64,000 nt of DNA, taken from assembly GCF_004121075.1 (NCBI RefSeq), contig NZ_RHLN01000161.1:107257-171256 (forward strand). Reading direction: 5' to 3'. Made by a program: the position numbers and the translations under genes. A model generated the notes under the pieces. The model saw only the letters and a list, made by a program, of their open reading frames with translations, ran no database searches and was not told where the DNA came from. The DNA comes from Lutibacter sp. HS1-25. Its GTDB lineage: Bacteria; Bacteroidota; Bacteroidia; Flavobacteriales; Flavobacteriaceae. Positions 38,777 through 48,164 of this stretch are shown in pieces. The stretch's first letter is position 1, and the number at the start of each line of letters is the position of its first letter.

Positions 38777-40696
38777 ATGAACATTAACTATGTTTTATTA
38801 ATCCCCTTAATTCCGCTAGCAGTATTTTTATTGCTTGGAATTTTTAATCGAAAAATCAAACCAGCAGTTTCTGGGTATATTGGTGTTGCAGGTTTATCGG
38901 CCTCTGCAGCTTTATCATTTTATACTGCCTATCAATACTTTTTTGTAGCAGGAAAAGTTGATGGCGTTTACCAAACATTTGTTGAAAAAACTACCTGGAT
39001 GAATTTTACTGATACCCTTGCAATTGATATGGGTATTTTTATTGATCCAATTTCAGTAATGATGTTACTTGTAGTTTCAACAATCTCTTTAATGGTGCAT
39101 ATTTACAGTCGAGGCTATATGAAAGGAGACCCTGGTTACACCAAGTTTTTTGCCTATTTAGGACTTTTCTCTTTTTCAATGTTTGGACTGGTATTGGCAA
39201 CAAATTTATTTCAGATTTATATTTTTTGGGAATTGGTTGGTGTTTCGTCTTATTTATTAATTGGCTATTACTACACAAAAAATTCAGCAGTAGCTGCTGC
39301 AAAAAAAGCATTTATAGTTACGCGTTTTGCCGATTTAGGTTTTTTAATCGGAATCTTAATAATTGGCTATTATACTGGCACCTACGATTTTGAAACATTA
39401 AACAATCCTGAAGGAAATGCCATTTTAAGTTGGGCATCAACATCATTTATGGGCTTATCTGTACTTACTTGGGCATTGATTTTAATTTTTATGGGAGGTG
39501 CAGGAAAATCGGCTATGTTTCCTTTACATATTTGGTTACCCGATGCCATGGAAGGCCCAACACCAGTTTCAGCATTAATTCACGCTGCAACTATGGTTGT
39601 TGCAGGTGTTTATTTGGTAGCACGCCTTTTTCCAATGTATTATTTTGTTGAAGATGGTTTTGCCTTAAATATTGTTGCTTATGTTGGCGCTTTTTCATCA
39701 CTGTTTGCCGCTATTATTGCAATTACTCAAACCGATATAAAACGAGTTTTAGCATTCTCAACTATGTCACAATTGGGATATATGATGCTGGCTTTAGGTG
39801 TTTCTGGATACAATGGTCACGAAGGTGTTGGTTATATGGCTTCTATGTTTCATTTGTTTACACATGCTATGTTTAAAGCCTTATTGTTCTTAGGAGCAGG
39901 CTCTGTAATTCACGCAGTTCACAGTAATTATTTACAAGATATGGGTGGTTTGCGCAAGTATATGCCAATAACAAACATTACTTTTTTAATTGCAGCTTTG
40001 GCCATTTCTGGAGTTTTTCCTTTATCAGGATTTTGGAGTAAAGATGAGATTTTAGTTGCTGCTTTTGAACACAATAAATTAATTTATGGCGTTGGTGTAT
40101 TTGTTGCCGGTTTAACTGCCTTTTATATGTTTAGATTGTATTTTGGAATTTTCTGGGGAAAAGATACACAATACAAACACACACCACATGAATCACCAAT
40201 TTCTATGACATTTCCATTGCTAGTTTTGGCTTTTATAAGCATTTTTTCAGGGTTTATTCATTTTAGTGAATACATTACTCCAGATAAAGCCGGCTTTGAA
40301 GCACATCTAAATATTCCTTTAGCTATTATAGCAACAGTTGTTGGATTAACAGGAATTGGTTTGGCTTACATTTTCTACAAAAAAGAAAACAATTTGGCTG
40401 ACAGATTTGCAAATGCATTTGGACCTATTTATATATGGGCAAATAACAAATTTTACTTTGATGAAATTTACATGTTTGTTACCAAAAAAATAATTTTCAA
40501 ACGAATTGCCTGGCCAATTGCCTTATTTGATAAGAAATATGTTGATGGAACGATGGAAGGAATTGGTAATAAAACGGTTATAATCGCCAATAAAATCAAA
40601 GGAATACAATCTGGTAAAGTACAAGATTATGCCTTTGGATTTATTGCTGGTGTAGTGGTTTTAGCAATGGTATTTATTTATTTGTGGACTAATTAA
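38777..40696 (+). CDS. nuoL: Complex I subunit L
   Basis: 639 residues, about 14-16 spans plus the lateral helix region. FWELVGVSSYLLIGYYY holds the conserved glutamate, KSAMFPLHIWLPDAMEGPTPVSALIHAATMV the lysine and histidines of the proton channel (within ~244-275). Antiporter-like proton pump at the distal end of the membrane arm. An inserted gene lies on each side. Confidence 0.96.
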   Translation: MNINYVLLIPLIPLAVFLLLGIFNRKIKPAVSGYIGVAGLSASAALSFYTAYQYFFVAGKVDGVYQTFVEKTTWMNFTDTLAIDMGIFIDPISVMMLLVVSTISLMVHIYSRGYMKGDPGYTKFFAYLGLFSFSMFGLVLATNLFQIYIFWELVGVSSYLLIGYYYTKNSAVAAAKKAFIVTRFADLGFLIGILIIGYYTGTYDFETLNNPEGNAILSWASTSFMGLSVLTWALILIFMGGAGKSAMFPLHIWLPDAMEGPTPVSALIHAATMVVAGVYLVARLFPMYYFVEDGFALNIVAYVGAFSSLFAAIIAITQTDIKRVLAFSTMSQLGYMMLALGVSGYNGHEGVGYMASMFHLFTHAMFKALLFLGAGSVIHAVHSNYLQDMGGLRKYMPITNITFLIAALAISGVFPLSGFWSKDEILVAAFEHNKLIYGVGVFVAGLTAFYMFRLYFGIFWGKDTQYKHTPHESPISMTFPLLVLAFISIFSGFIHFSEYITPDKAGFEAHLNIPLAIIATVVGLTGIGLAYIFYKKENNLADRFANAFGPIYIWANNKFYFDEIYMFVTKKIIFKRIAWPIALFDKKYVDGTMEGIGNKTVIIANKIKGIQSGKVQDYAFGFIAGVVVLAMVFIYLWTN

Positions 40697-40742
40697 TTTC
40701 CGAAATAACAAAACCCAATAAACAAATATCAAATAAATCTCA

Positions 40743-41099
40743 ATGAAAAAAAATTCAATATATGATTTAGAAGAAAGAACATTTCAATTTGCAAAAGAAG
40801 TTAGGGTATTTATAAAAGAATTAGATAAAACAATCGCAAACTTTGAAGATGCAAAACAAGTTGTACGCTCTTCAGGTTCTATTGGCGCTAACTATATTGA
40901 AGCAAACGAGTCATTAAGTAAAAAAGACTTTGTATACAGAGTGAAATTGAGTAGAAAAGAAGCCAAAGAAAGTATTTACTGGCTTCGATTAATAAATGAA
41001 ACAAATAAGTTTCAAAAAACCGATAAAGCTGAAAAATTAATTCAAGAATCAATAGAATTAAAAAAGATTTTTTCAGCAATTATTGAAAAATCAAAATGA
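40743..41099 (+). CDS. Four-helix bundle protein (23S rRNA IVS / Avd-like family)
   Basis: 118 residues, almost wholly helical, with the family blocks FAKEVRVFIKELDKT, QVVRSSGSIGANYIEANES and RKEAKESIYWLRLI. The family includes proteins encoded in 23S rRNA intervening sequences and resembles the accessory protein of diversity-generating retroelements; no reverse transcriptase or variable region is nearby. It stands between nuoL and nuoM in operon direction, flanked by AT-rich AATTCCAAA-like runs. Role unknown, nucleic-acid binding suspected from the family. Confidence 0.9.
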   Translation: MKKNSIYDLEERTFQFAKEVRVFIKELDKTIANFEDAKQVVRSSGSIGANYIEANESLSKKDFVYRVKLSRKEAKESIYWLRLINETNKFQKTDKAEKLIQESIELKKIFSAIIEKSK

Positions 41100-41153
41100 T
41101 TGTTTTTTGGAATTTGAATTTTGGAATTTAAATTTAATTTATATTAAATTATT

Positions 41154-42641
41154 ATGGATATTTTATCACTTTTTGTCGTTGTACCTGTCTTAACTATATT
41201 GGCCTTGGTTTTTACCAAAGATTTAAAACAGGCACGTATAGTTTCTATGGTTGGTAGTATTATTCAACTAGGAATGGCAATTAATTTAGTTTTTGCTTAT
41301 TTTAAAGAAAGGGCTGTTAATACCAATATTATGGTTTTTACCAAAGATGTTGTTTGGTTTAAAAACTTCAACATTCATTATGCTATTGGTGTAGACGGAA
41401 TTTCAGTTGCACTTTTATTGCTAACAGCAATTGTTGTTTTGGCAGGCGTTTTTATTTCTTGGAAAATAAGCGACTTACCTAAAGAATTTTTCATCTCATT
41501 ATTGGTACTTTCAACTGGGGTTTACGGATTCTTTATTTCAATAGATTTGTTTACAATGTTCGTTTTTTACGAAATAGCTGTAATTCCAATGTACTTGTTA
41601 ATAGGTATTTGGGGATCTGGGCCAAAAGAATATTCAGCCATGAAATTGACTTTAATGTTAATGGGAGCTTCTGCAGTTTTATTGGTTGGTGTTTTGGGAA
41701 TTTATTTCAACTCAAATGCAGATGGTGGCGCTTTAACTTTCAATATTTTAGAAATTGCTCAGGTAAATATTCCTTTTGAAGCACAAAAATTATTTTTTCC
41801 TTTAACATTTATTGGCTTTGCCGTATTAGGTGCTTTGTTCCCATTTCATACTTGGTCACCTGATGGTCACGCTTCTGCTCCAACAGCTGTTTCAATGTTA
41901 CACGCTGGCGTTTTAATGAAATTAGGAGGTTATGGGGTATTTAGAGTTGCTATGTTTTTATTGCCTTTGGGCGCAATGCATTGGGATTGGTTCTTTATTA
42001 TTTTAGCCGCAACTGGTGTAATTTACGGCGCTTTTGGCGCTTTAAAACAAACCGATTTAAAATACATAAACGCATATTCATCTGTAAGTCATTTAGGAAT
42101 GGTATTATTTGCTTTGTTAATGTTGAATAAAACTGCTTGGAATGGCGCCATTATGCAATCACTTTCTCACGGATTTATGACTGCCTTATTCTTCGCCTTA
42201 ATTGGAATGATTTATGGCAGAACACATACAAGAGATATTACCAAATTAGGTGGTTTACTAAAGGTGATTCCTTTTATATCTGTAATTTATGTAATTGCTG
42301 GTTTGGCTTCATTAGGCTTACCAGGATTCAGCGGATTTGTTGCTGAAATGAACATTTTTGTTGGTGCTTTTGAAAATCCAGGATTGTTCTACAGGGTTGC
42401 AACCATTATTTCAGTTTCTGCAATTGTTGTTACTGCTGTTTACATTTTACGTGTGGTTGGAATTATGCTTATGGGACCAATTAAAAACAACGAATATTTA
42501 GAATTGGAAGACGCAACTTGGTACGAAAAAACAGGCATATTTTTGTTATTAATTCCAATTATAGCAATGGGAGTTGCCCCACTTTGGTTAAGTAATATGA
42601 TTTTTGAAAGTTTACAACCTTTTATACAAGGTGTTTTATAA
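41154..42641 (+). CDS. nuoM: Complex I subunit M
   Basis: 495 residues, about 14 spans. FYEIAVIPMYLLIGIWG carries the channel glutamate; FPFHTWSPDGHASAPTAVSMLHAGVLMKLG and HLGMVLFAL are the conserved lysine/histidine segments of the antiporter-like fold. 54 bp after the four-helix bundle gene. Confidence 0.96.
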   Translation: MDILSLFVVVPVLTILALVFTKDLKQARIVSMVGSIIQLGMAINLVFAYFKERAVNTNIMVFTKDVVWFKNFNIHYAIGVDGISVALLLLTAIVVLAGVFISWKISDLPKEFFISLLVLSTGVYGFFISIDLFTMFVFYEIAVIPMYLLIGIWGSGPKEYSAMKLTLMLMGASAVLLVGVLGIYFNSNADGGALTFNILEIAQVNIPFEAQKLFFPLTFIGFAVLGALFPFHTWSPDGHASAPTAVSMLHAGVLMKLGGYGVFRVAMFLLPLGAMHWDWFFIILAATGVIYGAFGALKQTDLKYINAYSSVSHLGMVLFALLMLNKTAWNGAIMQSLSHGFMTALFFALIGMIYGRTHTRDITKLGGLLKVIPFISVIYVIAGLASLGLPGFSGFVAEMNIFVGAFENPGLFYRVATIISVSAIVVTAVYILRVVGIMLMGPIKNNEYLELEDATWYEKTGIFLLLIPIIAMGVAPLWLSNMIFESLQPFIQGVL

Positions 42642-42698
42642 ACAAGTTAAAAGTTTAAAATTGTAACTTTTACAGTTAATTATTAAATATATATAAAA

Positions 42699-44126
42699 AT
42701 GAATTTAAGTAGTTTTTTATTAATGAGACAAGAAATTTTACTTTTAGTAATAACATTGCTATTGCTAATTGGAGAAATTTTCATCAGTAAATCCAAAAAA
42801 AATAGCTTGGTACATTTGGCTATATTTTTATTTGGAATTCATACTGCTGTAGGCTTTTTACCTACTGAAGAATCAAGTATTTTTGGAGGATCATTTCAAA
42901 CCAATAATTTAATCCATTTCTTTAAAAACATCTTAAATATTGGTGTATTTATTTTGTTATTGCAATCGGCAGACTGGATTCAAGAAAAAATAGTTGGTGA
43001 AAACAGAGGAACTGAATTCTTTATTTTACTATTCTCTTCATTATTGGGTATGTATTTTATGATCTCGGCAGGAGATTTCTTAATGTTTTACATTGGTTTA
43101 GAATTATCTACTTTACCTGTTGCAGCATTGGCTGCCTATGAAGTAAACAAACGCATTTCAAGCGAATCTGGCATCAAATTAATTCTTTCTGCGGCATTGG
43201 CTTCAGGTGTATCGTTATTTGGTATTTCGTTATTATACGCAACATCTGGCTCCATATTTTTTCAAGATATTATTGATAACATTACTTCAAATAACTTAAC
43301 TATTTTAGGGTTTATTTTGTTCTTTGCAGGCTTGTCTTTTAAAATTTCATTGGTTCCATTTCATTTTTGGACTGCCGATGTTTATGAAGGTGCTCCAATT
43401 AGCATCGCTTCTTATTTATCTGTTATTTCAAAAGGAGCTGCCGTTTTTGTTTTAATGATTTTAATGTTCTCCATTTTTAAACCTTTAATGCACGTTTGGG
43501 AAAACATGGTTTATGTAATTGCATTGGCAACTATGTTTATTGGTAACTTGTTTGCGCTACGACAACAAAATATGAAACGATTTTTAGCATTTTCATCAAT
43601 TGCACAAGCTGGTTTTATTTTGTTGGGTTTAATTACAGGAACACAATTAGGAGTTGCAACTATTGTTTATTTTGTTCTAATTTACATTTTCTCAAATTTA
43701 GCCGCTTTTGGGGTAGTTCAGGCTATTTCATTAAAAACTGGCAAAGAAAATATGGACGATTATAATGGTTTATACCGCACCAATCCAATGTTAAGTTTGG
43801 TTATGATGTTGGCTTTATTTTCTTTGGCTGGAATTCCGCCAGTTGCAGGTTTTTTTGGTAAATTTTTCTTATTTACAGCTGCCGCTAGCAAAGGATATTA
43901 CTTGTTGGTATTTTTAGCTGTTGCCAACGTAACCATATCTTTATACTATTATTTATTGGTTGTAAGAGCTATGTTTATTAGAACCAACAACAATCCTATC
44001 CCTGCTTTTAACAACAAATTGTATATGCGTTTAGGTTTGTTAATAACAGTAATTGGCATTTTGGTATTGGGATTGTATAGCCCATTGTACGATTATATTT
44101 ATGAATTAAGCAATGTTTTAAATTAA
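42699..44126 (+). CDS. nuoN: Complex I subunit N
   Basis: 475 residues, about 13-14 spans, the smallest of the three antiporter-like subunits. FYIGLELSTLPVAALAAYEV has the glutamate; VPFHFWTADVYEGAPISIASYLSVISKGAA the lysine. Last recognised complex I gene; the next small gene starts 6 bases after it. Confidence 0.95.
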   Translation: MNLSSFLLMRQEILLLVITLLLLIGEIFISKSKKNSLVHLAIFLFGIHTAVGFLPTEESSIFGGSFQTNNLIHFFKNILNIGVFILLLQSADWIQEKIVGENRGTEFFILLFSSLLGMYFMISAGDFLMFYIGLELSTLPVAALAAYEVNKRISSESGIKLILSAALASGVSLFGISLLYATSGSIFFQDIIDNITSNNLTILGFILFFAGLSFKISLVPFHFWTADVYEGAPISIASYLSVISKGAAVFVLMILMFSIFKPLMHVWENMVYVIALATMFIGNLFALRQQNMKRFLAFSSIAQAGFILLGLITGTQLGVATIVYFVLIYIFSNLAAFGVVQAISLKTGKENMDDYNGLYRTNPMLSLVMMLALFSLAGIPPVAGFFGKFFLFTAAASKGYYLLVFLAVANVTISLYYYLLVVRAMFIRTNNNPIPAFNNKLYMRLGLLITVIGILVLGLYSPLYDYIYELSNVLN

Positions 44127-44132
44127 GAAATT

Positions 44133-44459
44133 ATGGGATTAGACGGAAAACATTCATTTGGAAGTATTGGTGAAACTCGCGTTACTTTTGTTGAAAAAAA
44201 CACGACTGAAAGTCGCAAAGACTTTTTAAAAAAATTATTGGAACATAACAATTTTGAAGTTATTATTGAAGAAGAAAAACGTAAAAACGAAGAAGATCCA
44301 CAATTATACACGGTAGCAGTAACCGATATGGTTTTTAATCCAACCATATGGGTATTTCAACGTAAATTAATAACATTTGATGGTCACAAAGTAACCCAAG
44401 ATTATTGGAATCAAGTTTCTGAAGATACCAATCCACATTATTGGAATTACGCTAACTAA
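44133..44459 (+). CDS. Conserved hypothetical protein at the end of the nuo operon
   Basis: 108 residues, soluble, with charged central part (EEEKRKNEEDPQ) and C-terminal DYWNQ...HYWNYAN rich in Tyr and Trp. No domain recognised. Its start is 6 bases after nuoN, so it is very probably co-transcribed. The last 8 bases overlap the end of the convergent Gfo/Idh gene. A role linked to complex I is possible but rests on position only. Confidence 0.7.
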   Translation: MGLDGKHSFGSIGETRVTFVEKNTTESRKDFLKKLLEHNNFEVIIEEEKRKNEEDPQLYTVAVTDMVFNPTIWVFQRKLITFDGHKVTQDYWNQVSEDTNPHYWNYAN

Positions 44460-45444
44460 TTCCTAAAATTTTATCGAGAACCCAACCCGTGTGCAATGCT
44501 GTTTTTCCTGTTGAAGGATGTGATTTTCCTTCAAAAAGAAAGTCTTTCATTTTTTCAATATGAAAATATTGTACATTTTTAGGATGCTCAATTGTCAAAC
44601 TTTCTTTTACTGAAACCGAATTTAAAACAACAGGCTTTTCATTAAAAACAGCAAATTCTATGGTTCCTAAACTACCATAAATAGTTACTTTATCTTCACT
44701 TAAACTACAGCCAAAATTCCAACATCCCGTACCAGTTACACCATTTTCATGAATCCAACAAGCAGTTATTGCATCTTTTGCTGTGTACAAACCTTGCTGA
44801 TTTAAACTTATACCATTTACTTCTGTAATATTTCCTAAATAATAAATAAACAAATCCATTCCGTGACTGGCTAAATCATCAAAATAACCACCTACGGCAA
44901 CATTTTTATCAGTTCTCCAATTATAAGTTTTAGATAAATCTTGCTCACTTGCTGGTTTGCTTAAATGCCAGTTGATATGACGAACTTCTCCAATAAGACC
45001 TTCATCAATCCATTTTTTTACTTGATCAAATCTTGGCAATGACCTGCGATAATACGCAACAAACAAAGGCGTTTTTGCAGTCTCAAAAGCTTTAAAAATC
45101 TCTAAACTATCTTTGTAATTTGGCGCTAAAGGTTTTTCTATACAACTAGGTTTACCTGCCAAAGCGACTTTTAATCCGTAATATTTATGACTATCAGGTG
45201 GTGTTGCTATATAAATGGCATCTACCTCATTGTCATTTATCAAATCATCTGCATTGGTGTAATATTTTTTAACATCATGTCTGTCTGCAAAATCTTTTGC
45301 TTTAGCTTCATCTCTTCGCATTACGGCACTTAGCTCAAAACCATCAATTGTATAATATGGCGGTCCGCTTTTAACTTCTGTAACATCACCACAACCTATA
45401 ATTCCCCAACGAATTACTTTTGATTTTTTACCTTCTTTTTGCAT
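44452..45444 (-). CDS. Gfo/Idh/MocA family oxidoreductase
   Basis: 330 residues. Rossmann motif WGIIGCGDVTEVKSGPPYY near the N-terminus, AIYIATPPDSHKYY and the catalytic-type CIEKPLAPNY near 105. The C-terminal domain has GGYFDDLASHGMDLFIYYLG. Differs clearly from the other Gfo/Idh gene at 25431. Substrate is probably a sugar or inositol derivative; not determinable here. Convergent with the preceding gene. Confidence 0.88.
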   Translation of the reverse strand: MQKEGKKSKVIRWGIIGCGDVTEVKSGPPYYTIDGFELSAVMRRDEAKAKDFADRHDVKKYYTNADDLINDNEVDAIYIATPPDSHKYYGLKVALAGKPSCIEKPLAPNYKDSLEIFKAFETAKTPLFVAYYRRSLPRFDQVKKWIDEGLIGEVRHINWHLSKPASEQDLSKTYNWRTDKNVAVGGYFDDLASHGMDLFIYYLGNITEVNGISLNQQGLYTAKDAITACWIHENGVTGTGCWNFGCSLSEDKVTIYGSLGTIEFAVFNEKPVVLNSVSVKESLTIEHPKNVQYFHIEKMKDFLFEGKSHPSTGKTALHTGWVLDKILGIS

Positions 45445-45554
45445 TGCTTCTAATTTTAAATCTGTTGTTAAATTTTATAATTATGGTCTTGATTTAGCCC
45501 AACAATCAAGTATTTAATAAAGATTCGAAGTTAAAATTTATTTATAAAAAAAAC

Positions 45555-46568
45555 CTAATTCAGTATAAAAACTTCTTCAACAATGAAATCGTATAAGATC
45601 TGATCTATTATTTGTTGCGTTTCATCAGGAAAATCTAACAAAACTTTTTCACCATTTGCAATCCAATTTTGGATAATAGAAATGTGTTTTTTCTTTAACG
45701 ATTTAAGCACTGGTACCCCAATTTCTTCCAATGCCTTTGCATTAAAATGTTGTTCATATTGATTTTTCATTGGAATTACCATTAACTTTTTCTTTAAATA
45801 GATGGCTTCAGCAGGCGTTTCAAAACCTGCACCACATAAAATACCTTTACACGAAGCCAAGCTTTTTTCAAACTTTTTACTATCAATAGGTCTTATATAA
45901 ACATTCTTTTTTTGATAATACTTTTTGGCTTGCTTTGAAAAAACTTTCCATTTTACGTCTTTTATTTTTGAAAGTACGTCTATCAACTTTTCATCAGAAT
46001 ATGATGGTAAATAAACCGTATAATGGTCTTTTTCTGATCTTTTTATAGCACGAATATCGCTTCTTATAATGGGTGTATAAATATTTTCGTTGTATTTTTT
46101 AAAATGAAAACCATATTTTAACTTACTACTGGCGTAGTTTTTAATAAAAAAACGGCCAATAATATCAAAGTGAGCTGGTTTAGGCACATTTTTCATATAC
46201 AACGCACCTTGATGACTTAACGAAATACATTTTACGCCTTTTAAAGAACAAGCCCAAGCTGTAATTGGTTCAAAATCATTAATTACCAAATCGTACTCTG
46301 AAACCGGACAATTGTATATTTCTTTAAAAACACGAAACAGGTTGTTGTTTTTTAAGGTTTTAAAAATATCAACACCTCCATTTTTTCCAAAATAAAAACC
46401 AAGACCTTTGTATTTGTAATTTATATGGTAAGGCAAAACCACTTCAGCCTGTGTGCCACTTACTAAAATATCTACTTGTGCAGCTCTATTTAACAATGCT
46501 GGTAAAATTTCTTTAGCCCTACTTAAATGTCCATTTCCTGTTCCTTGAATTGCGTAAAGTATTTTCAC
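45555..46568 (-). CDS. Glycosyltransferase family protein (MJ1255-like)
   Basis: 337 residues with a GT-B style N-terminus MKILYAIQGTGNGHLSRAKE and a C-terminal donor-site region GILCGAGFETPAEAIYLKKKL. It resembles the MJ1255/VC2487 group, related to UDP-GlcNAc transferases. The start overlaps the stop of the upstream metallophosphatase by four bases (ATGA-type), so the two are coupled; together they may act on an envelope lipid or glycan. Confidence 0.8.
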   Translation of the reverse strand: MKILYAIQGTGNGHLSRAKEILPALLNRAAQVDILVSGTQAEVVLPYHINYKYKGLGFYFGKNGGVDIFKTLKNNNLFRVFKEIYNCPVSEYDLVINDFEPITAWACSLKGVKCISLSHQGALYMKNVPKPAHFDIIGRFFIKNYASSKLKYGFHFKKYNENIYTPIIRSDIRAIKRSEKDHYTVYLPSYSDEKLIDVLSKIKDVKWKVFSKQAKKYYQKKNVYIRPIDSKKFEKSLASCKGILCGAGFETPAEAIYLKKKLMVIPMKNQYEQHFNAKALEEIGVPVLKSLKKKHISIIQNWIANGEKVLLDFPDETQQIIDQILYDFIVEEVFILN

Positions 46569-47437
46569 TTATTTGTAATTAAATTAAAATTAAAATCGGC
46601 CACTAGCGCGCCAAAAATTTCTTTGGTAGTTTGATCCATAATATCGGCTTTACCAACAATTTCATTTTCTTCATCTTTAAAATCTTCAGCCACATATTTA
46701 AACAAAGTCCATTGTTTATTTTTATATTCTAACGCTGTTAAATTTTCAACCCAATCGCCCGAATTTAAATAAAAAACTGTCCCTTTATTGGTTTCCATTT
46801 CTTTAATAATTGGTTGGTGAATGTGTCCGCATACTACAAAATCGTACTTATTTTCTATGGCAATATTGGCAACCGTATCTTCAAAATTATTGGCAAATTT
46901 AACCGCAGATTTAACGCTGTCTTTGATTTTTTTAGACAAGGATATTTTGCCTTTTCCAAAAAAATGCATCATTGTATTAACTGCTTTATTAATTAAAATA
47001 AGGGTATCGTAACCTACTGCGCCCAATTTTGCAAGCCATTTAGAATGTTTCATAGTTACATCAAATACATCGCCATGAAAAAACCAAGCTTTTTTTCCAT
47101 CCAGATTTAAAACCAACTTATTTTTTATGGTAAAGTTGTTCATTTTAAAATCGACAAACTTTCGCAATAGTTCATCGTGATTTCCTGTGATATAATAAAC
47201 TTCTTTCCCTTCAGAAATCCATCCAATAATATATTTGATAATTTTCATATGCGATTTTGGCCAATAGCGTTTGCTAAATTGCCAAATATCAAAAATATCA
47301 CCGTTTAAAATAACGATAGAAGGATTGATACTTTTTAAATATGAAAGTAATTCTTTGGCATGACAACCATAGGTACCTAAATGAACATCAGAAATTACAA
47401 CAACATCTAATTTTCGTTTCTTTTTTTGAACTGCCAC
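46565..47437 (-). CDS. UDP-2,3-diacylglucosamine diphosphatase-like metallophosphatase
   Basis: 290 residues. Metallophosphoesterase motifs in order: ISDVHLG (15-21), NGDIFDIW, GNHDE, FHGDVFD and CGHIHQP. The layout is that of LpxH-type enzymes, but the long C-terminal part is unlike classical LpxH, so the lipid A role is not certain. Operon with the glycosyltransferase that follows. Confidence 0.82.
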   Translation of the reverse strand: MAVQKKKRKLDVVVISDVHLGTYGCHAKELLSYLKSINPSIVILNGDIFDIWQFSKRYWPKSHMKIIKYIIGWISEGKEVYYITGNHDELLRKFVDFKMNNFTIKNKLVLNLDGKKAWFFHGDVFDVTMKHSKWLAKLGAVGYDTLILINKAVNTMMHFFGKGKISLSKKIKDSVKSAVKFANNFEDTVANIAIENKYDFVVCGHIHQPIIKEMETNKGTVFYLNSGDWVENLTALEYKNKQWTLFKYVAEDFKDEENEIVGKADIMDQTTKEIFGALVADFNFNLITNK

Positions 47438-47535
47438 AGCTATAAATTAAATTGTTAATAGTAGGCAATTAAAAAAACTGTTGTTATTTAAAAGTTTTGA
47501 AAATATTATAAGTTGGTTAATAAATGCATTAAAAA

Positions 47536-48138
47536 CTAGTTAGAAAAGCACCTAAAAGTTAAATTAATGCGAGGTTTTTGTACATTTTTTGTTTTTGGTA
47601 AACTATGCATCCACTTTTCTTGGGTTGCACCTTTCATTAACAACAAGGTTCCTGCTTCTAAAAATAAATCTACTTTTTGTTTTGTTTGAATGTGTTTGAA
47701 CGAGAATTTTCGGGTAGCGCCTAAACTTAATGATGCAATGGCGGGATTTACACCCAATTCTTTTTCATTGTCTTGATGCCATCCCATTCCTTCATTTCCG
47801 TTGTGATATAAATTTAACAAACAAGAATTAAAACTTAAACCTGTTTTTTGTTCAACAATTTCTTTTAGCTGAAGTAATTCTGGAGTCCATTTTAACGCTT
47901 TTTTTTGAGTACCCGCGTAAATGTAATCAAACGCATCATTGCCAAACCAAGCCACTTTTCGTTTGGTTTCTATTTGTTTTCCAAACATGACAAGCTTGTC
48001 AAATGCCCAAAAATCAGCAATAAAAAAAGTATTGAAATAATAGTTGCACTGAGACGGATTTAAAACAAAACCGTAATTTAAAACTTCACCATCAAAAGGC
48101 AATTTATTTTGATCAGCATTAACGTTGAATAGATCCAT
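47536..48138 (-). CDS. alkB: AlkB-like 2-oxoglutarate/Fe(II) dioxygenase
   Basis: 200 residues. Iron ligands His121 and Asp123 (WHQDNE) and His178 (WMHSLPK); 2-oxoglutarate-binding arginines at 190 and 196 (PRINLTFR). NLYHNGNEGMGWH is the AlkB signature. It probably demethylates alkylated bases in DNA or RNA. Closer to the ALKBH2/3-type than to E. coli AlkB by the short N-terminus. All key residues present. Confidence 0.9.
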   Translation of the reverse strand: MDLFNVNADQNKLPFDGEVLNYGFVLNPSQCNYYFNTFFIADFWAFDKLVMFGKQIETKRKVAWFGNDAFDYIYAGTQKKALKWTPELLQLKEIVEQKTGLSFNSCLLNLYHNGNEGMGWHQDNEKELGVNPAIASLSLGATRKFSFKHIQTKQKVDLFLEAGTLLLMKGATQEKWMHSLPKTKNVQKPRINLTFRCFSN

Positions 48139-48164
48139 GATACTGAAATTTGTTTATTGGTAAT

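Noticed and set aside
40743..41099. Diversity-generating retroelement accessory gene
   Set aside because: No reverse transcriptase, template repeat or variable repeat lies nearby; only the fold family is shared.
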